From Nonomuraea rhodomycinica (GTDB lineage: Bacteria > Actinomycetota > Actinomycetes > Streptosporangiales > Streptosporangiaceae), in contig NZ_JABWGO010000009.1 of the NCBI RefSeq assembly GCF_013363995.1, forward strand, positions 1 through 64,000: 64,000 nt of DNA, read 5' to 3'. The translations under genes and the position numbers were made by a program. Positions 48,912 to 57,807 of this stretch are shown here, piece after piece. Within the stretch, counting starts at the first letter, position 1; each line of letters opens with the position of its first letter. The notes under the pieces are model-generated. The model was not told the DNA's origin. It did no database searches and worked only from the letters and a program-made list of their open reading frames with translations.

Positions 48912-49340
48912 CTACAGAGTATCCGCAGCTTGTCGGGCTGCGCGCGGCTTTGCCGCGACCGACCCGAGTCCGAGCCGGGCGGCCCGCACCGCCTCCTCCT
49001 CTTCCGGCGACAGCGGCTGCTCGCCCTTGCCGCCCACCACGCACCGCACGTACGTGCGGGTCTCGGAGCAGCCGTTGATCGAGGTCAGCACGATGCCGTC
49101 GCCCAGGCCGTTGATCATCGCGACGGAGAACGACAGGCGGCCGGCCATCTCCTCCAGCGCGTCGTACCGGCACACGGCCACGTCGCGGATCGCCCTCAGG
49201 TCGCCGGCGGCGGCGGACGCCTGCCGTACGAGCATGCGGCGGCAGTCGTCGATCTCCTCGCGAGCCCGCCGGAGCGTCAGGTAGCCCATGACCACGCCGC
49301 CCGTCGCGGCGGCGAGGCACATCCCCACGGCAATCAGCAC
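48912..49340 (-). CDS. DUF4446-like membrane-anchored protein
   Basis: The 142-residue protein has one N-terminal membrane segment (about residues 2-22), a helical stretch EEIDDCRRMLVRQASAAAGDLR, and a conserved core RYDALEEMAGRLSFSVAMING, GDGIVLTSINGCSETRTYVR. I recall this core from the DUF4446 family of actinobacteria and firmicutes. Function is unknown. It lies two bases upstream of the pheA start codon and thus contains the pheA promoter, and starts just after the glycosyltransferase gene. Confidence 0.75.
   Translation of the reverse strand: MLIAVGMCLAAATGGVVMGYLTLRRAREEIDDCRRMLVRQASAAAGDLRAIRDVAVCRYDALEEMAGRLSFSVAMINGLGDGIVLTSINGCSETRTYVRCVVGGKGEQPLSPEEEEAVRAARLGLGSVAAKPRAARQAADTL
48916..48921 (-). 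promoter_or_regulatory. -10 element of a leaderless promoter for pheA
   Basis: On the minus strand TACTCT ends six bases before the ATG at 48909 and overlaps the last codons of the upstream gene. Confidence 0.5.
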
Positions 49341-49341
49341 G

Positions 49342-50724
49342 CTACAGAGGGTAATGGGCGGGCAAGGCGCCTGGCGAGGGCTGGACGGCCCGCCGTTTCG
49401 GCAGCCAGGACGCCAGCAGCCAGACCAGCGCCAGCGCGCCGAGCCCGTACGCGTTCTGCACGATCTTGCCCAGCACGGGACTGAGCACCGGAACCTCGGC
49501 CGCCTTCAGCGCCACTCCCCACCAGGGGATGGGCAGCACGTAGTACAGCCACACGCCGGCGGCCACGCGCAGCCGTACCGGATCGCGGCCGTCGCCCACC
49601 AGGGCGCCCAGCACGACCACCACCCAGGCCAGGTGGTGGATCCACGCGACGGGCGACAGGAGCACCGCCATCAGGCCGACGAGCGCGACAGCAGCGACGT
49701 GATCGCCCGCCCGGTACGCGTCGCGGGCGGCGCGGAAGCCGTACCAGCCGACCACGGCCACGAGCGCCACCCACAGGACCGCCGTGAACGTGTCGTTCAT
49801 GTACAGGCGGATCAGCATGCCGCGGATGGACTGGTTGGTGGTGCCGGCGTTCGAGCCGAGCCGGTTGGGGTCGAACAGCGCCGAGAACCAGAAGCCGGCC
49901 GCGTCCCGGGGGATCACCGCGAAGGGCAGCAGCGTGAGCAGCGCCGTCACGAACGACGCCATGAACAGCGTCCGCCACTGCCGGGTGATCAGGAGGTAGA
50001 CGAGGAAGACGCCGGGGGTGAGCTTGACGGCGGTGGCCAGCCCGATCAGGAACCCGCGCGGCCACCACGGCCGCCGCGCCACGCAGTCGGCCAGGCACAG
50101 GGCCACCAGCATGATGTCCACCTGCCCGAACCGCACCTGGTCGCGGATCGGCATCAGGTACGTGCACGCCACCATCAGGAACGCGAACAGCCAGGGGGCG
50201 TGCCGGGTGCCGCCGGTCAGGACGCGCCGGAGCGTGACCCGGGTCCGCCGGACCGCTTCCGGAAGACCCGGTGCACCCGTCTCCTCACGGACGTCCGCAC
50301 CGGTTACTCCCTGGGCGCTTGCCAGGGGCCGCGTCAGCACGTCCCGGAAGGCGAATCCCACCGTCACGGCCAGCGAGACGAAGATCCCGGCCGTCCACAC
50401 CCACTGGGCCGTCCCCCAGGACATCTCCGCCAGCGCCACGGCCAGCATCGCCGCGACCGGCGGATAGGTGAACGGGAGAAGCTGGGGCGCCGGGGTGAAG
50501 TACTGGTATACCTCGCCGCCGTCCAGGAGCACCTGGCCGCCGGTACGGTAAACATCGAGGTCGACGAGGCGCTGGTCGTCGGGGTTCGTCAGCCAGTGCA
50601 GCACGAGGGGGGCCACGGCCCACGCCACGACGACCGCCGCCACGGCCCACGCCCACCACTGCCGCCGGCGCACCGACGTCTCGCCACCTGTCACGGTGTG
50701 GCACGTTACCGTGGCTGTTGCCAT
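49342..50724 (-). CDS. GT-C glycosyltransferase of family 87 type (mannosyltransferase-like)
   Basis: The 460-residue protein has about ten membrane helices and the GT87 signature features: NPDDQRLVDLDVYRTGGQVLL with the DxD-like acidic pair in the first external loop, FTYPPVAAML, and WPRGFLIGLATAVKLTPGVFLVYL. Family members such as PimE transfer mannose from polyprenyl phosphate to lipid-linked mannan outside the membrane. A GTG at 50694 (VTGGETSVRRR) is an alternative start: TAACGT lies eight bases before it, which would make that transcript leaderless. The neighbouring genes suggest a role in mannan-type envelope glycan. Confidence 0.82.
   Translation of the reverse strand: MATATVTCHTVTGGETSVRRRQWWAWAVAAVVVAWAVAPLVLHWLTNPDDQRLVDLDVYRTGGQVLLDGGEVYQYFTPAPQLLPFTYPPVAAMLAVALAEMSWGTAQWVWTAGIFVSLAVTVGFAFRDVLTRPLASAQGVTGADVREETGAPGLPEAVRRTRVTLRRVLTGGTRHAPWLFAFLMVACTYLMPIRDQVRFGQVDIMLVALCLADCVARRPWWPRGFLIGLATAVKLTPGVFLVYLLITRQWRTLFMASFVTALLTLLPFAVIPRDAAGFWFSALFDPNRLGSNAGTTNQSIRGMLIRLYMNDTFTAVLWVALVAVVGWYGFRAARDAYRAGDHVAAVALVGLMAVLLSPVAWIHHLAWVVVVLGALVGDGRDPVRLRVAAGVWLYYVLPIPWWGVALKAAEVPVLSPVLGKIVQNAYGLGALALVWLLASWLPKRRAVQPSPGALPAHYPL
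50703..50712. promoter_or_regulatory. Overlapping divergent -10 elements
   Basis: On the minus strand TAACGT (50708-50703) faces the GT87 gene; on the plus strand TACCGT (50707-50712) faces the large membrane protein. The two overlap by two bases, so the divergent promoters may exclude each other. Confidence 0.4.
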
Positions 50725-50752
50725 CGAGGGTCAGACACCGGGGGTCCCGTAC

Positions 50753-53700
50753 ATGCCGCATGCCACGTTCAGCGCGCGCTCACGTGCCCAGCGGTCCCTG
50801 TGGTTGTCCGCCGCCTCCAGAGTCACGGCCGTCGCCCTCAGCGCAGTGGCGACCACCGCCTTCCTGAGTCACCCGGGCGCCCGGGCCCTCCCCCTCGGCG
50901 CCGAGCCCGCCTCCGCGACCGCGACGGCCGCCCCCTCCTTCGCCACGGCCGCCCAGAGGACCGACCTCACGGCGGGCGGCGATACGCGGCACGCTCCCAG
51001 TGGTGGGACGAGCGCCCTTGGGACGGTGTCGTTCCCGACCACCCGGACCGCATACGCCGCAAGCGGCGCAACGCAGCACACCAGGACCAGCGGAACGAAC
51101 CAGGCCAGGACCGGCGAAGCAGCACGGAGCGAGCTGACCGGCGAAATCGCGCGAGGCGAGCTGACCGGCGAAGCAGCGCGGCACGAATCGACCGGCGAAG
51201 CAGCGCGGCGCGAACTGACCGGCAGGGTGGCCCTCATCGGCGTACCCGGCCTCGAATGGAGCGACCTCGACCCCTCCCGCACCCCCAACCTGTGGAAACT
51301 CGCCGGACAGGCCGGCTCCGCGTCACTGTCCACGCGCGCCGTCCCGCCCCCGGACCGCGGCATCACCTGCCCCATGGCGGGCTGGCTGACCGTCTCGGCG
51401 GGTCAGCGCTCCGGAACGCCCGGCCGGGGCTGCCCCGCCGCGCCCAAGCCGCAGCGGAACGGCGAGGGGGCCAGTGTCCCGGGATGGGCGGCGCTGGCCG
51501 CGTACCAGTCGGAGACCGGGTACGACGCGCAGCTCGGCACCCTCGGCCAGGTGGTGGCCGAGGGAGGGGGCCGGGTCGCGGCCATCGGCCCGGGCGCGGC
51601 CCTGGCCGCCGCTGACAAGGCCGGAAATATCACCACATACGCGGACACCCCAGAAGCCCTGCCCGACCTGTCGTCCTATCACCTGATCGTTCAGGACGTC
51701 TCCTCTCTGGCCGACGCCTGGCTCCGCCGGCCCCTGGACGAGTACGGCGTGCCGACGCCCATGCCGGCCGACACCAGACGGCAGGCCGCCGCACAGGCCG
51801 ACCGCCAGATCGGGACCCTCCTGTCCCGGCTCCCGGCGGGCACGACGACTCTGGTGGCAGGCATCTCGGACGTCACCCCGAACGCCCACCTCCACGTGGC
51901 CCTCGCCACCGGCCCAACCGCCACCACCGACCCCACCACGGCCCTCTCCCCAGCCGCCCCCAGCGCGGCCCTTCGGCTGGCCGACCCCAGCGCGGCCCTT
52001 CTCTCCGCCGACCACACCGCGGCCCAGACCCACAACCCCATCAGCGCGACCGACCAAACCCACAGCGCCGCCGACATGGCCGGCCAGAGCCACGACTTCA
52101 CCGGCGCGAGCGACCAAACCCACGGTGCCACCGGCGTGGTTCACCAGGCCCACACCTCTGCCAGCGCGGCCGAGCAGAGCCGCGGCTCTGCCGACACCTA
52201 CCGCCACGGCCACCTGACCGCCACCTCCACGCGCCAGGACGCCCTCGTCACGATCACCGACCTGACGGCCACGGCGATCGGGGCGCTCGGGCTGGAGCCT
52301 CCGCGCCAGGTCGTCGGCCGCGTCTGGGAGAACGGCGGTCCCGCCCCCGCCACGACCGCCGAGACGGTGGCGGAACTGGCGGACGCCGACCTGGCCAGTC
52401 AGGTGCTGCGCGAAGTGCGTGGCCCGTTCTTCGCGGTCTTCGTCTCGGTGCAGCTCCTCTTCTACGCTTTCGCGGCCCTGGCCCTCCGCCGCCGCCGCAA
52501 GTCCCCCGGCAACGGAGCCCGTTCCCTCGCAGACGGCACCCCGAAAGCACAGAGCCACCTTCCAGAGACCGGCGCTGTGAGCGCCAACCCGGCGAAGACC
52601 GAGCCTGTGGAGGCCAAGCGAGCAAAGACGCAGCCTGTGCAGGCCGCCGCGGAGACTGGGGCGACCCACGCCGTGGAGGCCACTCCCACGGAGATCCCGC
52701 CCGGGGAGCTCACTCCCACGGAGAACCCGGCTGCGGAGCTCACTCCTACGGAGATCCTGCCTGTAGAGGCCGCCTCCACGGGAGTCCCTCCTGCGGAGGC
52801 GAAGCAAGGGGAAGCCCCGACCTCTAGCCCAACACCACGCCCGAACCCGACCTCACCCCGCACCCCAAGCTCACCAAGCTCACCAAGCTCACCAAGCAAC
52901 CAAAGGTCACCCCAGAACCTGCAGTCACCACATGACCCGAAAGCAACCCCCAACCTGACCGCGGCGGGATGGGCGGGATCTGCCGGTGACGTTGCCGGGG
53001 AGTCTCGCCTGTTGAGCGTCGTGCAGGTCGTGGCGGTGGTCAGTGGAGCCATCGCCGTGTCCACGTTCCTGGCGCAGCTCGTGCCCTGGTGGAGCCTGCC
53101 GATGCCGATGGCGGGCGTGATAGGCACCATCCTGGGCATCGCCGTGCTGATCAGCGGGGTCGCGTTCGGCGGGCCGTGGCGGACGCACGTGCTCGGGCCG
53201 CTGACCGTGGTCGCGGCCGTCACCTCGGTGGCTCTGCTCGCGGACGTGATGACCGGTTCCACGCTCCAGGTGAACGCCGTCACCGGGTACGAGCCCGTCA
53301 CCGGCGGCCGGTTCTACGGCTTCAGCAACATCGCCTTCGCCGTCTACGCGACCGGCACCATCCTCGGCCTCGCCGGGATCGCCCACTGGCTTCTCGGCAG
53401 GGGCGTGCCACGGCTCGTGACGCTGCTGGTCTGCGCCGCCTACGGGGGCCTGGCGGTCTTCGCGGACGGGTGGCCGGCGTGGGGAGCCGACTTCGGCGGC
53501 GTGCCGGCCTTCGTGATCGGACTGGCCGTCTTCCTCATCATGCTCGCGGGTCGCCGGGTTTCCGTCGTGAAGCTGTTCCTGGTGGCGCTCGCGGGCGCCG
53601 CGCTGATCGGCGCCATCGCGTTCTTCGACTGGCTACGGCCGGCGGCGCAGCGCACCCATCTGGGCAACTTCGTCCAGCAGATCATCGACGGCCAGGCGTT

Positions 53701-54073
53701 GACCGTGGTCGGCCGCAAATTCGGCGCCATGATCGGGGTGACCGTCGGGAACTGGTCGCTGACGTTGCTGTCGGTGGTGGCGCTGGCCTTCCTCTTCCTG
53801 GTGCTGGACCGCCCGTCTCGCTGGGGAGCCTCGGCGCTCGGCCAGGCGTACGCGCTCGCCCCGCCCCTGCGGGCTGGGCTGTTCGGGGCGTTGACGTGCG
53901 CGTTCATCGGGTTCCTCATCAACGACTCGGGGATCGCCATCCCCGCCATGGCGCTCACGATGGCCGTCCCGCTGGCGCTGGCCGCGTCCGTACGGGCCTT
54001 GCAGCTCTCCAGGCCCACCACACCAGCGCAGCCGTCAGAGCAAGCAGCACCCACGGAACGATCTGGGGCCTGA
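50753..54073 (+). CDS. Very large membrane protein with external phosphatase-like domain
   Basis: The product has about 1106 residues from the ATG at 50753. After an N-terminal membrane segment (VTAVALSAVATTAFLSH) comes an external domain beginning RVALIGVPGLEWSDLDPSRT, resembling alkaline-phosphatase-superfamily folds, a helix near residue 565 (FFAVFVSVQLLFYAFAALAL), a 200-residue disordered cytoplasmic linker, and about ten helices at the C-terminus, with GRFYGFSNIAFAVYATG. Three low-complexity repeat stretches interrupt it: ELTGEAAR-type (about residues 125-155), THSA-type (about 400-480) and TPTE-type (about 640-690). Its function is unknown; position among mannosyltransferase genes suggests a part in envelope glycan or lipid metabolism. 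Confidence 0.65.
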   Translation: MPHATFSARSRAQRSLWLSAASRVTAVALSAVATTAFLSHPGARALPLGAEPASATATAAPSFATAAQRTDLTAGGDTRHAPSGGTSALGTVSFPTTRTAYAASGATQHTRTSGTNQARTGEAARSELTGEIARGELTGEAARHESTGEAARRELTGRVALIGVPGLEWSDLDPSRTPNLWKLAGQAGSASLSTRAVPPPDRGITCPMAGWLTVSAGQRSGTPGRGCPAAPKPQRNGEGASVPGWAALAAYQSETGYDAQLGTLGQVVAEGGGRVAAIGPGAALAAADKAGNITTYADTPEALPDLSSYHLIVQDVSSLADAWLRRPLDEYGVPTPMPADTRRQAAAQADRQIGTLLSRLPAGTTTLVAGISDVTPNAHLHVALATGPTATTDPTTALSPAAPSAALRLADPSAALLSADHTAAQTHNPISATDQTHSAADMAGQSHDFTGASDQTHGATGVVHQAHTSASAAEQSRGSADTYRHGHLTATSTRQDALVTITDLTATAIGALGLEPPRQVVGRVWENGGPAPATTAETVAELADADLASQVLREVRGPFFAVFVSVQLLFYAFAALALRRRRKSPGNGARSLADGTPKAQSHLPETGAVSANPAKTEPVEAKRAKTQPVQAAAETGATHAVEATPTEIPPGELTPTENPAAELTPTEILPVEAASTGVPPAEAKQGEAPTSSPTPRPNPTSPRTPSSPSSPSSPSNQRSPQNLQSPHDPKATPNLTAAGWAGSAGDVAGESRLLSVVQVVAVVSGAIAVSTFLAQLVPWWSLPMPMAGVIGTILGIAVLISGVAFGGPWRTHVLGPLTVVAAVTSVALLADVMTGSTLQVNAVTGYEPVTGGRFYGFSNIAFAVYATGTILGLAGIAHWLLGRGVPRLVTLLVCAAYGGLAVFADGWPAWGADFGGVPAFVIGLAVFLIMLAGRRVSVVKLFLVALAGAALIGAIAFFDWLRPAAQRTHLGNFVQQIIDGQALTVVGRKFGAMIGVTVGNWSLTLLSVVALAFLFLVLDRPSRWGASALGQAYALAPPLRAGLFGALTCAFIGFLINDSGIAIPAMALTMAVPLALAASVRALQLSRPTTPAQPSEQAAPTERSGA

Positions 54074-55856
54074 CCACGTCCCTGAGCCAGCCGAGGTCGT
54101 CCGGGAGGACGATCACCCGCGCCGGGAGGTAGGCCAGGGACAGCGCCAGCAGGTGCGCGACCAGGAAGCCGTCGAACGCCGTGGCCGCCACCAGGGCCAG
54201 CAGCGCGAACGCCATCCCGTCGTACCAGGGCAGGATGTACGGGGTGGCGAACACGTACGCGCTGACCAGCACGGCGGCCACCACCTCGGCCGGGAGACCC
54301 GCGGCCTGCCCGGCGCTCGGCGCATGCGACAGCGACGATGACGACAGGGGCGACGACGAGGGCGACGCCGCCACCGCCGACGACGAGGGCGACGGTGACG
54401 GCGGTATCAGGGAGCGCGCTCGTGTTCGTTGAGGCCGTACCGGTCCGGCAGGCGGCGTCCCCGCTGGATTGAGCCGGTGCGACAGGCGGAACAGGGACCA
54501 CGCGACGAGGACCAGGACCAGCAGAGAGCCGATCTGGATCTCGCCCCGGTAGGCGCTCCCCGGACCGACCAGCGTCTGCAGCCAGCCCTGGACGAGCTTC
54601 CAGTAGGAGGCGTGCGAGATCGCCTTGCTGGTGCGGGTCACGGGCTCGATGGCGTCCGTGCCCACGACGGCGTATCCGGCGATCACCACGGCCAGCGCCG
54701 CGCCGGCCATCAGCGCGAGCCGCCCCGGCCGGCGTCGCAGCTCCCATGCGGGACCCAGCGCCACGAGCCCGGCGTTGACCTTGATCGCCACACCCAGCCC
54801 CAGCAACGCCCCAGCGCGGAGCGGACGGCCACGGGCGAGGAGCGCCGCGATCATGCAGGCCACGGCCAGGGTGTCCACATGCATGCCGGCGACCAGTTGG
54901 TACAGCAGCAGCGGATTGGCCGTCCACAGCAACGCCGCCCGGAGCCGTCTGCCGGGATCACGCCTGGTGGAACGGTCGATCAGGAGGCCCGTGCCGACGA
55001 ACGCGGCGGAATTCAGCACAGCCAGCACGAACATGGTCAGCCTGAGCGAGTCTCCGCCCACCCAGCTCGCCAGCGCCTGCGCGCCGGTCGCGACGGGGCC
55101 GTACACGCTGGGCTCCTCGCGCCACGGCTCCTCCACCGCTCGGGCGATGGGATCGCCGGGGAGGTCCACCGCGCCGTGGGTGTACGGGTTGACGCCCAGC
55201 ACGACCATGCGGCCGTACGCGGCGTAGTTGAGGTGATCGCCGGAGCCGGAGGGCGGCAGGAGCGCGAGCAGACCGGCGGCTATGCAGCCGACGACGACGA
55301 GGAGGCGGGCGGCGGCTGACAGGCCGTCACGGCTTGACCGGTGTGCTGTGGCGGCGGGGCCCGAAGTGCTCTTTTCTGCGTGGTTGGAATCTTCTGTGAT
55401 GTGGTCTGGTGCGGTGCCTTCCGCGTGTTCGCCAATGCCGGTGCGGTGCCCCGGGGGACTGCCGGCGGTTGTGCGGTCGGTGACAGCGCTCTCCACGTCG
55501 TTGGCACCGCCTGTGGCGGGATGGGACGCGTTGGCGGCAGCGTGAGGGGCGCTCTGTACGTGGGCGGGGACGGCTGAGGGACGGCGCGAGACGTGGCGGG
55601 TGGCGGTCAGGCCGGTGAAGAGGCCCAGGCCGCCGAGGACGATGGCGGCCACGGCCATGCCGATCACCAGGTGGGGGTCGGGCCGGACGTCCAGCGAGAA
55701 CGGCGGCAGCCAGGCCGGACCGCCAAGGTCAGGGACCATGGCGGACGGACCGAGGAGGCCGATGGCGATCGTCAGCAGGATGGATGCGATGATCGCGATC
55801 ATGGCCGGCCTCGGAAGCCGGTGGGCCGGCTTTCCGCTCTCGTTCTCCGAAGTCAC
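53955..55856 (-). CDS. GT-C mannosyltransferase, MptB-like
   Basis: The 633-residue protein has about twelve membrane helices and the features of polyprenyl-phosphomannose-dependent alpha-1,6-mannosyltransferases: SGSGDHLNYAAYGRMVVLGVNPYTHGAVDLPGDP in the first external loop, YGPVATGAQALASWVGG and ALLGLGVAIKVNAGLVALGP. Two long low-complexity loops are present (about residues 85-180 and 480-530). I chose GTG at 55856 (VTSENESGKPAHRL); an ATG ten codons upstream is possible. The 3' end overlaps the convergent membrane protein gene by 119 bases, an unusually long overlap. MptB extends the mannan core of lipomannan in mycobacteria and corynebacteria. Confidence 0.8.
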   Translation of the reverse strand: MTSENESGKPAHRLPRPAMIAIIASILLTIAIGLLGPSAMVPDLGGPAWLPPFSLDVRPDPHLVIGMAVAAIVLGGLGLFTGLTATRHVSRRPSAVPAHVQSAPHAAANASHPATGGANDVESAVTDRTTAGSPPGHRTGIGEHAEGTAPDHITEDSNHAEKSTSGPAATAHRSSRDGLSAAARLLVVVGCIAAGLLALLPPSGSGDHLNYAAYGRMVVLGVNPYTHGAVDLPGDPIARAVEEPWREEPSVYGPVATGAQALASWVGGDSLRLTMFVLAVLNSAAFVGTGLLIDRSTRRDPGRRLRAALLWTANPLLLYQLVAGMHVDTLAVACMIAALLARGRPLRAGALLGLGVAIKVNAGLVALGPAWELRRRPGRLALMAGAALAVVIAGYAVVGTDAIEPVTRTSKAISHASYWKLVQGWLQTLVGPGSAYRGEIQIGSLLVLVLVAWSLFRLSHRLNPAGTPPAGPVRPQRTRARSLIPPSPSPSSSAVAASPSSSPLSSSSLSHAPSAGQAAGLPAEVVAAVLVSAYVFATPYILPWYDGMAFALLALVAATAFDGFLVAHLLALSLAYLPARVIVLPDDLGWLRDVVRPQIVPWVLLALTAALVWWAWRAARPVRTRPAPAGRPS

Positions 55857-56405
55857 CCGCAAATTCCAGCACACCGGTCCGAGCATCTGGTCCGTCTGTC
55901 CCCAGGCTGTGGATAACTTCGCGTTTCTGGTGGATGAAGGGGGGTGGGGAGGGCGCTCTAGGCCGTCTGGGACCGTCCGGATCGGTTTCGGTCCTGTCGG
56001 ATGCTTGATTCTGGGCGGGTTCGAGCTGCTTGCTCCGGGCGGTCCTGATTCCCCCAGTGTGGCGAACGGTGCTTCTGCGCGGGTGCGGCGAACAGGACCG
56101 ACCAGTCGCCGGAGCCGGACAGCCGTTCGGGCGGGAAGCCGGTCGAGGACGCAAGGGACCCCCGGCTCAGCGGCGACATCGGCCGAAGACGCCGCTCACC
56201 TCAAGCCGCTCACCTCAGGCCCCTCACCTCGGGCCCCTCGCCCTTGGCGGACAAGTCGGGCGAAGGCGCCTCTTTTTCTCCCAGCAAGACGCTCCTCGTC
56301 CCAGCAGAACTGCCGGGCGAAGGGCCCGGTCGGGGGGTGTTCGTGCGGGGATTTGGCGGGACGTGGAGGGGGTGCGGGGGATCGACCGGGTTTGCGTATG
56401 GCGGG
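55857..56405. other. Intergenic region, no gene recognised
   Basis: About 550 bases between the MptB-like and GT2 genes. Frames through it have poor codon character. It contains one consensus DnaA box, TGTGGATAA (55908-55916), and an imperfect direct repetition of CTCACCTC/GGCCCCTC-type words near 56200-56250. I see no RNA gene or coding region. Confidence 0.4.
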
Positions 56406-57134
56406 TCAGCGGTTGGGGCGGAGCTTGTTGAGGTTTTGGGTGATTAGGGGCTCGCGCGCCGCGAGTGCGAGTGCCACGTCGCGCAGTTGGCGGGCGCGGT
56501 GGAGCTGGGCGCGCCAGTCGGTGCCCGTCGCGCGATGGCTCATCTCCACCTCGACCTCCACCACGCGATACCCCTTGCGCAGCAGGTCGATGGTCAGTCC
56601 CGTCTCCACGCCGAACCCGTGAGCCAGCGGCCGGGCCGCCTCGAAGGCGTCGCGGGTCAGGCAGCGCTGGCCGTTGAGCGGCTGGGCGGCCGTGAAGCCG
56701 GTGGCGCGCCGGATGCCGTCACGCGAGAGCCGGACCACCACGCCGTGGCCGCCGAGCTTGACGCGCGTGGCGAACACCGCGATGGACATGTCGGCCTTGC
56801 CCTCGCGGATGGGGGTGATCAGGGCAGCCGCCGCGCGGGCGGTGTCCCCGAGGTCGGCGTCCAGGAACAGTAAGTGGCGCGGGGTGCCGTCGTCGAGCAG
56901 GCGCACGGCCTCGGCGCCCGTCTCCATCGCGGCGGCCTTGCCACGGTTGCGGCTGTGGCGCACCACCCGCGCCCCCGCCGCACGCGCCGCCTTGCCGGTC
57001 TGGTCGGACGATCCGTCGTCGACGACCACCACCAGGTCCACACCTGGCAACGCCAGGGCGGCGGTCACGGTGGCGCCGATGCGCCCGGCTTCGTCCTTGG
57101 CGGGAATGATGACCGCTGTGTCGCCGCTCACCAT
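56406..57134 (-). CDS. Family 2 glycosyltransferase (polyprenyl-phosphate sugar synthase-like)
   Basis: The 242-residue enzyme has a GT2 fold: AVIIPAKDEAGRIGATV at the N-terminus, VVVVDDGSSDQTGK, HSRNRGKAAAMETG and the DxD in LLFLDADLGDT. There are no membrane helices, so it works on the cytoplasmic face, perhaps making polyprenyl-phospho-mannose or -glucose for the GT-C enzymes next door. The start is ATG at 57134 or the GTG one codon later; GGGGAGG lies directly upstream and fits the GTG better. Confidence 0.85.
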   Translation of the reverse strand: MVSGDTAVIIPAKDEAGRIGATVTAALALPGVDLVVVVDDGSSDQTGKAARAAGARVVRHSRNRGKAAAMETGAEAVRLLDDGTPRHLLFLDADLGDTARAAAALITPIREGKADMSIAVFATRVKLGGHGVVVRLSRDGIRRATGFTAAQPLNGQRCLTRDAFEAARPLAHGFGVETGLTIDLLRKGYRVVEVEVEMSHRATGTDWRAQLHRARQLRDVALALAAREPLITQNLNKLRPNR

Positions 57135-57807
57135 GCCTCCCCGTCAGTCATCGGGATCGGGATAGGGATAGGGATCTGGAACGGCGTGAGCGTCGGGAAC
57201 CGGGTCAGGATCGGGTCAGGTGAGTGGGGGCCGGTCCGTTTGCTGTACCTCGCGCTCCCGACGGTGGCCGCGTGTGTGGACGTCTCCATGCTCGCGAAGG
57301 TCCCCGCCCCGGCGCCCGCGATGCTTCTCACGCCCGCGAAGGTTTTCGTCCGGTGCGCCGCTCTCCGTGCGGTTCCGCGTCTCGCCATGGGCGAGGGCGT
57401 CAGGCTGACGGCCAGGGTGTGTGCGCGGCTCGCCCCGCATTCAGGCGCCGGGGCGGCGGCCGGGGTGCGCGTGCGGCTCGGCGCGCATCCAGACGCCGGG
57501 GCGACGGCCAGGGCGTGCGTGCGGCTCGCCGCGCAACCAGGCGCCGTGGCGGCCGAGGCGTGCGTGGGGGTCGTCTTGCGTGCGGGCGTCAGGCGGGGGC
57601 CGAGGGTGCGTGTGCGTTTCGCGCCAGGTGCGGGCGTCGCCATGCCTACCGGCGTCGCCATAGCTGCCGGCGGCGCGAAAGGTGCAGGTGTCGCGCCAGG
57701 TGCGGGCGTCGGGCCCGCACCTGGCATGGTCGTACGGCCCGCCCCTCGCGAGGGCGGCTGGTCCGTGGTGGGCCGGGGGGTCGGGTACGCGCGTTGCAAG
57801 GGCGGCC
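57135..57807. other. Repeat-rich region without a recognisable gene
   Basis: Open frames run through on both strands but give only Ala, Arg, Gly, Thr and Pro-rich sequence without hydrophobic core or family motifs. The region contains a GGGATA-type microsatellite (57150-57172), the 48-bp tandem repeat listed separately, and repeated GGTGCGGGCGTCG words near 57620-57715. It separates the GT2 gene from the STAS gene. Confidence 0.5.
57421..57564. repeat. Three tandem copies of a degenerate 48-bp repeat
   Basis: The anchor word GCGGCTC recurs at 57425, 57473 and 57521, exactly 48 bases apart, and flanking words (CAGGCGCCGGGGCGGCGGCC and variants) repeat with it. The period is a multiple of three, so any frame stays open through it. 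Confidence 0.8.

Noticed and set aside
55908..55916. Consensus DnaA box TGTGGATAA
   Set aside because: A single box without neighbours, AT-rich unwinding region or dnaA/dnaN genes; most likely chance.
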